DNA of 12,170 nucleotides, taken from NCBI GenBank assembly GCA_910578605.1, contig CAJTQG010000061.1, positions 340 through 12,509 on the forward strand. Reading direction: 5' to 3'. The stretch comes from an uncultured Lachnospiraceae bacterium. GTDB lineage: Bacteria; Bacillota; Clostridia; Lachnospirales; Lachnospiraceae. Of the stretch, positions 1 through 5,943 are shown one piece after another. The notes below the pieces were generated by a model. That model had not been told where the DNA came from. It saw only the letters and a list, made by a program, of their open reading frames with translations, and ran no database searches. The number at the start of each line of letters is the position of its first letter. The stretch's first letter is position 1. The position numbers and the translations under genes were made by a program.

Positions 1-241
1 TCACAATTTCAAGTAATACAAACCCTTCTTCACTCTCACCCGAAAAGTAAGAAAAAATCACATATCTTTCAGACGGTGATAGCAATAATGAACCACCACC
101 ATAACCACCAGAATGATATGGGAATTGAAATATATCTTTTGTCCCATCATTTGAAATTAAAGACAATGAAATGTCATCCTCATCCTGTAGAATAATTTTG
201 CTTCCGTCTGCTAAAGTCACAAGATTTACTAAATCCTCCAT
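1..241 (-). CDS. 5' part of an unrecognised protein gene, cut by the window edge
   Basis: The minus strand reads open from an ATG at 241 to the left edge: 80 codons with no stop. The protein starts MEDLVNLVTLADGSKIIL and contains a Gly-rich stretch (SGGYGGGS, about residues 43-50) followed by LLLSPSERYVIFSYFSGESEEG. A consensus GGAGG lies 10 nt before the ATG (252-256) and an extended -10 promoter lies further up (288-316), so I take it as a real, expressed start. There is no signal peptide. The alternating hydrophobic/polar pattern with 'SPSERYVIFSYFSGES' resembles one blade of a beta-propeller-type protein, but this is only an impression and I do not recognise the family. It lies next to conjugative-element debris, so it may be element cargo or the flanking chromosome. 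Confidence 0.6.
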   Translation of the reverse strand, partial: MEDLVNLVTLADGSKIILQDEDDISLSLISNDGTKDIFQFPYHSGGYGGGSLLLSPSERYVIFSYFSGESEEGFVLLEIV

Positions 242-287
242 AAAGGATATACCTCCAATCCCGATTTGTTATTAGTATGCCGACCGA

Positions 288-316
288 AGTATAGCACATC
301 TCTCCGCTGAAAACAA
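288..316 (-). promoter_or_regulatory. Promoter of the left-edge gene
   Basis: Read on the minus strand, TTGTTT (311-316) and TATACT (288-293) are separated by 17 nt. TG one base before the -10 makes it an extended -10. Transcription would start near 281, about 40 nt before the ATG at 241. The -35 box is weak (3-4 of 6), so the call rests on the extended -10 and the spacing. Confidence 0.5.
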
Positions 317-537
317 TCCCCGTTCTACGTCCGTTCCGACTATCCAGACCGTCAAGGGACGAGTAGTATGACTGGCTGGATTTTTGCCGTGGCTCTGCCC
401 CCGCTCCCCCGACCTCTCCCAAAGAACAGAATGGAGTGTTACGCAATAGGGCTTGAAAAGGCTTGATTTTTAAGGCGTTGCAGACGCGAGAATTCACAGG
501 GTAAGGGTTTTATACTATCTACCCACAAAAACGACTT
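317..537. other. GC-rich stretch without a convincing gene
   Basis: Together with 242-316 this is about 300 bases of GC-rich DNA carrying only short ORFs on either strand. A minus-strand ORF (180-497) crosses the real start region of the left-edge gene and has no ribosome site. A plus-strand 32-codon ORF beginning at 368 (MTGWIFAVALPP...) is rich in Pro and has no ribosome site. The composition matches the conjugative-element debris that follows. I see nothing else in it. Confidence 0.4.
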
Positions 538-618
538 CTAACCGTCCACAGGCTCATTTTGCGCCCGTTCTTCCTGCCCGTTTACCGCCGCGCTGAAAAG
601 TTTTGCGTCAATAACTCA
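538..618 (-). pseudogene. Possible C-terminal tail of a lost gene
   Basis: On the minus strand a frame that is open for 26 codons ends at a TAG (538-540). It reads VIDAKLFSAAVNGQEERAQN followed by EPVDG. The composition (Gln, Glu and Arg rich, hydrophilic end) is protein-like and resembles the tail of an accessory protein of a conjugative element, but I cannot name the family. A stop lies just upstream, where the sequence changes into the VirD4 fragment, so it would be a stump left by a deletion. The call is weak because 26 codons can occur by chance in GC-rich DNA. Confidence 0.25.
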
Positions 619-637
619 AAAAAGCACTTGACAAAAC

Positions 638-893
638 GCTTCATGGGGAAAGCCGGAGGACATAAAGCCGTACATAGACCCCGTATTTGAGAACAATATC
701 CCGCTTACGCAGACGGAACGGCTCACCATGAGCAGCCGCCCGAAGCAGCCAAAATATGCAAGAAACAAAAACATTCTTGTAATCGGCGGTTCCGGCAGCG
801 GCTAAAACCCGCTTTTTCGTCAAGCCGTCGGTCATGCAGTGTACGTCAAAGGATTTCCCGACTTCGTATATTGTCACAGACCCGAACAGATAA
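638..893 (+). pseudogene. VirD4/TraG-type conjugative coupling protein fragment, frameshifted in the P-loop
   Basis: From 638 the plus strand reads ASWGKPEDIKPYIDP, then a conserved-looking block LTQTERLTMSSRPKQP and ARNKNILVIGGSGSG, which is the start of a Walker A (P-loop) of the VirD4/TraG type IV coupling ATPases of Firmicutes integrative conjugative elements. One extra T at 803 turns the next codon into TAA. Skipping that base restores KTRFFVKPSVMQC and then DFPTSYIVTDPN, the expected continuation. After DPN (887) similarity stops and a TAA follows, where the family normally continues with a conserved GTI/GTL stretch. Only about 85 of the roughly 600 residues of the family remain; both ends and the reading frame are lost, so it is not functional. 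It marks the block as the ruin of a conjugative element. Family recognition is from memory of these motifs; the frame change is seen directly. Confidence 0.8.
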
Positions 894-900
894 GTATAAT
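871..900 (+). promoter_or_regulatory. Candidate promoter of the chimeric recombinase, inside the VirD4 remnant
   Basis: TTGTCA (871-876) and TATAAT (895-900) lie 18 nt apart, giving a start near 907 and a 40-nt leader before the recombinase ATG at 948. The -35 box is made of codons of the VirD4 remnant (the Ile-Val-Thr codons), so this promoter may have arisen only through the rearrangement. The sites are seen directly; activity is inferred. Confidence 0.45.
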
Positions 901-947
901 AAGGTTATAGGGAAGCGCGCACCCTCAAAGAAAGGAGGTTACACACC

Positions 948-1709
948 ATGAAGAAGCAGACAGAGAAAGACAAACTCACCGCCCTATACGAAAGACTCTC
1001 CCATGACGATGAGCGAGCCGGGGAATCCGTAAGCATTGAGAATCAAAAGCGGATTTTAGAGGACTACGCACGGAAAAACGGCTTTACCAATATCCGGCAC
1101 TTTACCGATGACGGAATCCGGAGGTCCGGGCTGCTCCCCTTTAAGGTGCCGCCGAAAACAAAAGTCATTGAGGAAATGGCACCGCCGAAATCCAACGGGC
1201 GAAAGATGCCTATCACAGAGCTTGCCCGCCCCTTTTTCCTCAAACAGCTTGCCATGCAGGAGGCACAGAAAGAACAGGCGGCAAAGGACGGAAAGCCTTA
1301 CTATGACAATGACCTTGTTGTTGCAAAGCCGGACAGCGCGCCTATCTCTGCGGCGTGGGTATCTTCACAGTTTGGAAAGCTGCTTGAAGATTTGAAAATG
1401 CCGCATATCCGTTTCCATAATTTACGGCATACGGCGGCTACAAATATACACCAACTGACGGGCGACTTCTACACAGTGGGCGAAGTCTTGGGACACACGC
1501 TTGCGGGTATCGGCATATCGCTCGGACTGTCTATGAACTTTGAAGCAGTCACAGCGCGTTATGTGGACGTGCGGCTTGAACGGAAGAAAGAAGTCCTTGA
1601 CGCATACCATGACGCGGTAGGGAAAACCGAGCCGCTGAAAGCAGAGAAAGCCGAGCCGAAAAAGACAAAGGGCAAGGCAAAGAAAAAAAGCAGCGATTTA
1701 GAGCTTTAA
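948..1709 (+). pseudogene. Chimera: serine recombinase N-terminus joined to tyrosine integrase C-terminus
   Basis: This is an intact 253-codon ORF with a strong AAAGGAGG ribosome site 9-10 nt before its ATG. Residues 1-57 are the start of a large serine recombinase/resolvase: ALYERLSHDDE (about 13-22, catalytic Ser18), then SIENQKRILEDYA and NIRHFTDDGI, where the family normally continues SGxxFxRPxF. Here it changes abruptly (around residue 58, DNA about 1119) to the C-terminal catalytic part of a tyrosine recombinase: a beta-hairpin region with Lys/Arg (SNGRKMPI, 82-89), IRFHNLRHTAAT (His157, Arg160), VLGHT (His183) and TARYVDV (Tyr205). A Lys-rich tail follows. The first catalytic Arg of the tyrosine family and its core-binding domain are absent, as are most of the serine catalytic fold, helix E and DNA-binding parts. 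Neither chemistry should work, so I treat it as a deletion fusion of two integrase genes; whether the protein is made is unknown. Confidence 0.75.
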
Positions 1710-1765
1710 CGGGCATATCTTTTTACTGCTTTTTATAGCCCCTTATATCCCCGCGTGGGATTTGG

Positions 1766-1789
1766 GCACCATTCCCCCAAAAAGCACCA
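1766..1789 (+). repeat. Direct repeat GCACCA, possible integrase arm sites
   Basis: GCACCA occurs at 1766-1771 and again at 1784-1789, 18 bp apart, just downstream of the tyrosine-integrase part. Tyrosine integrases often have short arm-type direct repeats next to attP, usually beyond the int gene, so this could be a remnant of an attachment region. Two hexamers are thin evidence. Confidence 0.2.
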
Positions 1790-1811
1790 CAAAAACAGGG
1801 AATAAAAAGAA

Positions 1812-1862
1812 CGCCGAGAGCATGCAAAAACGTAGTGTTTATGCGGCTTCCCGGCATTTTTC
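1812..1862 (-). terminator. Bidirectional intrinsic terminator between cellulase and recombinase remnant
   Basis: On the minus strand a long hairpin forms: GCCGGGA(A)GC pairs with GCTCTCGGC (one G-U, one bulged A), and the inner arms GCATAAAC and GTTTTTGC pair with one mismatch around a five-base loop. It is followed by GTTCTTTTTATT, a good U-tract for ending the cellulase mRNA 57-107 nt past its stop. In the plus direction it ends in CATTTTTC, so it could also end the recombinase transcript. The hairpin lies at the compositional border, so it could instead be part of the element's end. Confidence 0.55.
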
Positions 1863-1918
1863 AATTCCTCAACCGACCTAAAATCAGCTTGTACGGGAGA
1901 GAAAAATTCTACTATTTT

Positions 1919-3517
1919 TTATCTTAAATTTTTAAACCATAGACCGGCATCAGACAAATCACTTTCCTGATAACTGTTTACTTTACTGCAGGATGGTTTT
2001 AACAGGGAGGAGGCTTCCGCCTTATTGCTTAAATTCCATGCCATCATGCTAATATTGTTTGATTTACAAAAAGCTGCCCATGCGTCTGCAGAATTGTAAT
2101 CTAAATTTCCATTTCCCGAAGCCTCACATATACTAAACTCACTGACAAACAATGGCAAACCCTTTTTCAATGCCGCCTCCCCTTTACTGCGCAAATCTTC
2201 CTTATGAGTGGCTGCATAGAAATGAAGGGCATACATAATATTCTTCTCCCCTGTAATCGGAGACTGGGCAACAATGTCCACATCCTGGGACCAATTTGGT
2301 GTTCCCACAATAATCACGGCATCCTTATCTATCTTGCGAATGATACTTATCAACTCTACTGCATAAGGTTTAATATCATTCTCCCATGCTGCGCCTCCAT
2401 TTGGCTCATTACATATTTCATATATAATATTATCCTGATTTTTGTATGCCTGCGCCATCTCCTTAAAAAATTCTTTCGCCTGTTCTTTGTATATGTTTGG
2501 ATTACCGTCACTTAAAATATGCCAGTCAATAATCACATACATCCCCTCTTTTGTCGCTACCTCCACTCCATCCCTTACTTTTTTATGAAGCTCTTTCGTA
2601 TAACCGGCATTGGGATCAGAATACAAAGCCAAACGAACAGCGTTAATGCCAAACAACTTTTTCAGGGAAGCAAAACTCTCCCTGCTAATATATTGAGGAA
2701 ACCATGCAATTCCATGGGTACTGATACCCTTCAGGCGAAAAGGCTTTCCCTTTGCATCTGTAAGGGTAGTTCCCTTTACGGATAATTTCCCATGGGCTTT
2801 TATCGGATTACTTACAGCCATGACTCCCTCTCCCGCCTCTGTTGTCTGTTCTATTCCCATCTGACTTTCTGTTGTCTCTTCTATTGTTTTATGTTCTTCT
2901 GTTGTTTTCTCTCCTGCCTCCTGCTTATGAAATCCTTGGGGTGCCATTTCATATTGTTTATCCCCCACTTTTACCATGCTCTTTATGGGTACAAATGTTT
3001 CTCTCGTCTGAATAATAAATCCATAGGTGATATTACTTTCAGCTGGTATGCTGTTGTTATATTCCACTCCCTTTGCTGTTAAAGTAGTTCCTGAAACTGT
3101 CAATTCTGCATTCCAGCTTTGCAGTATTTTACTTTTTTCCGGTATCGTGAGAACCGCTTTCCAATCCTTGGCTTCCTCTTTTGTTTCATTTACAATTGTC
3201 ACGTCAATCTGGGTACAAATCATATTTTCCTGCTCCCATGTATTGCTGCACTTATATGAAATAACCACTTCCTTAGGAACTTCTGTCTGCTCTTGTGTTT
3301 CTGTGTTCTGTTCTTCTGCCATGGACATGGACTCCTTTTGTTTCTCTTGCTCTGTTGTGCCAGCTTCCCCTTCTTTTTCAACCCCCCGCTTTTCTTCTTT
3401 TGTTACATTCTTCCCCTTTTCCTTTATACCTGCAGATTTTCCAGCAAAAAAAGCAACTCCCACAACAACAACGATACCTAACATCAAACATATCCATCCT
3501 ATTATTTTCTTTTTCAT
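1919..3517 (-). CDS. Membrane-anchored or secreted cellulase: CBM2-like module plus GH5 endoglucanase
   Basis: A 532-residue protein predicted to hydrolyse internal beta-1,4-glucan bonds outside the cell. Residues 5-27 are one hydrophobic segment after a KKK start with no clear lipobox, so a signal anchor or uncleaved signal. Residues 28-82 are a Lys/Glu/Thr-rich linker. Residues about 84-175 fit a family-2 cellulose-binding module (NTWEQENMICTQIDVTIVN, DWKAVLTIP, ILQSWNAE, GFIIQT). A second Thr/Glu-rich linker covers about 195-232. Residues 240-505 are the GH5 barrel: LKGISTHG, VIIDWH (His333), ICNEP with acid/base Glu371, ALHFY, and VSEFS with nucleophile Glu460, Trp494. All catalytic residues are present and the length is typical. 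The sub-family (GH5_2-like) is inferred. AGGA about 12 nt upstream is a modest ribosome site. It stands alone, with its own promoter at 3603-3611 and terminator at 1812-1862. Confidence 0.9.
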   Translation of the reverse strand: MKKKIIGWICLMLGIVVVVGVAFFAGKSAGIKEKGKNVTKEEKRGVEKEGEAGTTEQEKQKESMSMAEEQNTETQEQTEVPKEVVISYKCSNTWEQENMICTQIDVTIVNETKEEAKDWKAVLTIPEKSKILQSWNAELTVSGTTLTAKGVEYNNSIPAESNITYGFIIQTRETFVPIKSMVKVGDKQYEMAPQGFHKQEAGEKTTEEHKTIEETTESQMGIEQTTEAGEGVMAVSNPIKAHGKLSVKGTTLTDAKGKPFRLKGISTHGIAWFPQYISRESFASLKKLFGINAVRLALYSDPNAGYTKELHKKVRDGVEVATKEGMYVIIDWHILSDGNPNIYKEQAKEFFKEMAQAYKNQDNIIYEICNEPNGGAAWENDIKPYAVELISIIRKIDKDAVIIVGTPNWSQDVDIVAQSPITGEKNIMYALHFYAATHKEDLRSKGEAALKKGLPLFVSEFSICEASGNGNLDYNSADAWAAFCKSNNISMMAWNLSNKAEASSLLKPSCSKVNSYQESDLSDAGLWFKNLR

Positions 3518-3587
3518 GATTCTTCACTTCATCCTTTCTCAATCAGACAAGCCGCTCTTAAATCAAAAAGTTATTATAATGTTCATT

Positions 3588-3643
3588 GGTTAACATAGTC
3601 CCATTATAACATGAAACAGGAGAAAAAGTAGCTGTCGTTAACC
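3588..3643 (-). promoter_or_regulatory. Cellulase promoter flanked by paired GTTAAC sites
   Basis: On the minus strand TGTTATAAT (3603-3611) is an extended -10 box; no good -35 lies 17 nt upstream. Transcription would start near 3596, leaving a leader of about 80 nt. The palindrome GTTAAC occurs twice, as GGTTAAC (3588-3594, just after the start) and GTTAACC (3637-3643, near -45). Their centres are 48 bp apart, so they bracket the promoter as operator pairs do. The -10 is seen; an operator role is inferred. Confidence 0.45.
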
Positions 3644-3698
3644 ATCTTTTTCTTTATGTTTTTTATTGTATAGGACAAACTTCATATAATAAAAACTT

Positions 3699-3738
3699 TA
3701 AGGGCAGATAAGGCTCATATAAGCCTTATCTGCCCTTA
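3699..3738 (-). terminator. Perfect 17-bp hairpin terminator downstream of the symporter
   Basis: The arms 3699-3715 and 3722-3738 are exact inverse complements (17 bp) around a six-base loop. On the minus strand the hairpin is followed by AAGTTTTTATTAT, a usable U-tract, so it would end transcripts coming from the symporter through the decayed ORF. On the plus strand only TTATTTAGG follows, a weaker tail. It also insulates the cellulase promoter from read-through. Confidence 0.75.
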
Positions 3739-3784
3739 TTTAGGACTATCCATTTCCTGACCGCCCCTTTATTGACGTTCTCAT

Positions 3785-4140
3785 TTATTGGTTTCTCATG
3801 ATTCTATATGAAAATATCCATATACCGTTTTCTTTTTTTTGTATGGAATATATTTCTCCATAAGATACAGCTGTAATTTCATCTGTACTCAATGTAGCTT
3901 TCACTTTTTCCTGCTTATCTTGCTTTTTCTCATTCCTTAACCTCCCATGAAATCCCATAATCTTTTAAAATGTTTTTAAAATTTTGATTTTCTTTAATCG
4001 TTTTCAGATAGATATTATTTTCACTAATTTTTTTGCTATGGTATTTTTTTAGTCCTTTATTATATTTGTTGCCTTTTCCTCAAAAAAATTAACTATATTC
4101 TATCTTCCTCATTATATAATGGGTATTCTCCGCTAATCCC
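3785..4140 (-). pseudogene. Decayed small ORF with several frame changes
   Basis: Between the symporter stop and its terminator, the minus strand keeps protein-like stretches that jump between frames: GISGEYPLYNEEDRI, then NFFEEKATNIIKD, then KKYHSKKISENNIYLKTIKE continuing to DYGISWEVKE, then NEKKQDKQEKVKATLSTDE continuing to GIWIFSYRIMRNQ and a TAA at 3785-3787. Joining them needs about three single-base changes, mostly near A or T runs. The last piece alone is an ORF of 57 codons from an ATG at 3958. I do not recognise a family. A remnant of a small secreted or hypothetical protein fits, but AT-rich DNA can mimic such patches, so the call is tentative. Confidence 0.35.
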
Positions 4141-4184
4141 TTATTTCTGTAAATTAATGTTTTTATTATTTTATTGTTCCTATT

Positions 4185-5732
4185 TTATTTTGTCTTTTTT
4201 GATGTCTTTTCACTTGGAAGCGCTGTTTTCATCTCCACCATCGCTGTCTCCTCTAGACATTCAAATATATCCTCCACCTGCTCTTTCTTCATCTTTGGTG
4301 AAATCAGACTGACAATCGGAACCACAATCAGACCGGCAATCATAGCAATGGCTCCAGCATTGATTGGAGACTTAATAAATCCTATAAACATATTGGACAC
4401 TGTAATACCTACACCGCTGACAAAGCTCGCCCATACCGCTGCTTTTGTCACACCCTTCCAATATAAACCGTACAGAAACGGAGCCAAAAAGGCACCTGCC
4501 AAAGCTCCCCATGAGATTCCCATAAGCTGAGCAATAAAGGTTGGAGGATCAAGTGCAATAATGACAGATAACACGATAAAAAATACCAGCAAAATGCGCA
4601 TGCAAAGCAGTTGTTTTTTATCATTCATATTTTTAATAATATTATCCTTTAAAAAATCTAATGTCAAAGTAGAACTGGATGTTAATACAAGCGATGATAA
4701 GGTTGACATAGAAGCTGACAACACCAGCACAATCACCACACCCACCAAAATATCCGGCAAGGTTGCCAGCATACTTGGGATAATCGCATCAAATGCAATA
4801 CCCTTTGGAGTGTGAATTGCCTCACTGTCAAACAGACGCCCAAATCCTCCTAGAAAATAACAGCCGCCAGACACTACAATAGCAAAAAAAGTAGAGATAA
4901 TGGTTCCTGACTGGATAGATTTCTCGTCCTTGATAGCATAAAACTTATGTATCATCTGTGGCAATCCCCATGTTCCAAGAGATGTCAAGATTACAACGCC
5001 TAACAGATTCAGCGGATCTGGTCCCACAAAGGAAGTGAAGGCTCCCTTCTGTCCCATTGTCAGGGGAACATCACTCTCTAATTCTGCTAACTTTTGCACT
5101 GCATGTATAAAGCCTCCCTGACCATTTAACACTGCTCCAATTACAGCGATAATACCTCCAAGCATTATAATTCCCTGTATAAAATCATTAATAGCCGTCG
5201 CCATATAACCGCCTAAGATTACATATACTCCAGTAAGCACAGCCATCACAATAACACATACTGCATATGGGATGTCAAACGCCATACCGAACAATCTGGA
5301 TAAACCATTGTACACCGATGCCGTGTAGGGAATCAAAAAAATAAAAGCAATGGCAGAAGCTGCTACACGCAAGGCTTTGCTGTCATATCTTTTTCCAAAA
5401 AAATCTGGCATAGTGGCGGAGGATAGATGATTACTCATAATGCGGGTTCTCCTTCCCAAAATTACCCAAGCAAGCAGAGAACCTATCAGTGCATTCCCAA
5501 TACCAATCCATGTGGAGGCCATACCATACTTGTATCCAAACTGACCTGCATATCCTACAAACACAACTGCACTGAAATAGGAGGTTCCATAGGCAAAGGC
5601 AGTCAGCCAAGGGCCCACGCTTCTCCCACCCAAAACAAAATCATTCACATTAGTTGCATGCTTCCTAGAATAAATTCCAACCAAAACCATAATTGCAAAA
5701 AACACAATTAATAAAATTACTTTTGATACCAT
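4185..5732 (-). CDS. Sodium/solute symporter, SSF family
   Basis: A 515-residue inner-membrane protein of the solute:sodium symporter family (PutP/PanF/SglT fold), with about 13 hydrophobic segments. Family marks are NDFVLGGRSVGPWLTAFAYG (30-49) in TM1-TM2, MPDFFGKRYDSKALR (108-122), the INDFIQG segment (181-187) and SASMSTLSSLVLTSSSTLT (339-357), where the Ser/Thr of TM8 form the Na2 site in family members. The tail after about 480 is charged and cytoplasmic. Length is normal. AAGGAG lies 7 nt before the ATG. The gene is monocistronic, divergent from the acyltransferase-like gene, and its promoter nearly matches that of the thi operon, so a role in thiamine or precursor uptake is possible. 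From sequence the substrate cannot be told: proline, pantothenate, sugars and carboxylates are all used by the family. Confidence 0.93.
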   Translation of the reverse strand: MVSKVILLIVFFAIMVLVGIYSRKHATNVNDFVLGGRSVGPWLTAFAYGTSYFSAVVFVGYAGQFGYKYGMASTWIGIGNALIGSLLAWVILGRRTRIMSNHLSSATMPDFFGKRYDSKALRVAASAIAFIFLIPYTASVYNGLSRLFGMAFDIPYAVCVIVMAVLTGVYVILGGYMATAINDFIQGIIMLGGIIAVIGAVLNGQGGFIHAVQKLAELESDVPLTMGQKGAFTSFVGPDPLNLLGVVILTSLGTWGLPQMIHKFYAIKDEKSIQSGTIISTFFAIVVSGGCYFLGGFGRLFDSEAIHTPKGIAFDAIIPSMLATLPDILVGVVIVLVLSASMSTLSSLVLTSSSTLTLDFLKDNIIKNMNDKKQLLCMRILLVFFIVLSVIIALDPPTFIAQLMGISWGALAGAFLAPFLYGLYWKGVTKAAVWASFVSGVGITVSNMFIGFIKSPINAGAIAMIAGLIVVPIVSLISPKMKKEQVEDIFECLEETAMVEMKTALPSEKTSKKTK

Positions 5733-5760
5733 CTCTTTTCTCCTTCTTATAACGTTCGTG

Positions 5761-5805
5761 TAAAACTCTGTGTAATACGATACTATAGTTTTAATTTTCT
5801 GTCAA
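5761..5805 (-). promoter_or_regulatory. Symporter promoter, copy 1 of a duplicated promoter/operator
   Basis: On the minus strand TTGACA (5800-5805) and TATCGT (5777-5782) are 17 nt apart, placing the start near 5770 and leaving a short leader of about 37 nt. The spacer and downstream bases share CTATAGTAT and TATTACACAGAGTTT with the thi promoter at 10653-10697 (37 of 43 identical by hand count). The shared part contains an imperfect 21-bp dyad running from CTATAG to CACAG across the -10 box, as expected for a repressor site. No regulator gene is in the window. Confidence 0.7.
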
Positions 5806-5830
5806 TGAAAAGGAGGAGTGGACAAAACAA

Positions 5831-5859
5831 ATGACAAGCCCCAAATGATATGCTATAAT
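5831..5859 (+). promoter_or_regulatory. Promoter of the acyltransferase-like gene
   Basis: ATGACA (5831-5836) and TATAAT (5854-5859) are 17 nt apart, with TG one base before the -10 (extended -10). The start would be near 5866, about 78 nt before the ATG at 5944. It is divergent from the symporter promoter; the two -35 boxes are 25 bp apart. Confidence 0.7.
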
Positions 5860-5943
5860 TTTACTCACTGTTTAGTCTTCGGTTAATAACGATATCAAAC
5901 AAAGAAAAATAAAAAAGACTATTATATTTGGAGGAAAAAGCAA

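Noticed and set aside
180..497. Minus-strand ORF of 105 codons across the left-edge gene start
   Set aside because: It overlaps the better supported partial gene in another frame, lacks a ribosome site, and runs through the promoter of that gene.
641..877. Minus-strand ORF of 78 codons
   Set aside because: It is exactly antisense to the VirD4 remnant, whose plus-strand motifs are clear.
948..1709. A working integrase
   Set aside because: Too much of both catalytic folds is missing (first tyrosine-family Arg, core-binding domain, most of the serine fold), so activity of either kind is not expected.
3027..3593. Plus-strand ORF of 188 codons opposite the cellulase start
   Set aside because: It is the mirror of the anchor and linker codons of the cellulase (Ser/Phe/Cys runs), with no start signals.
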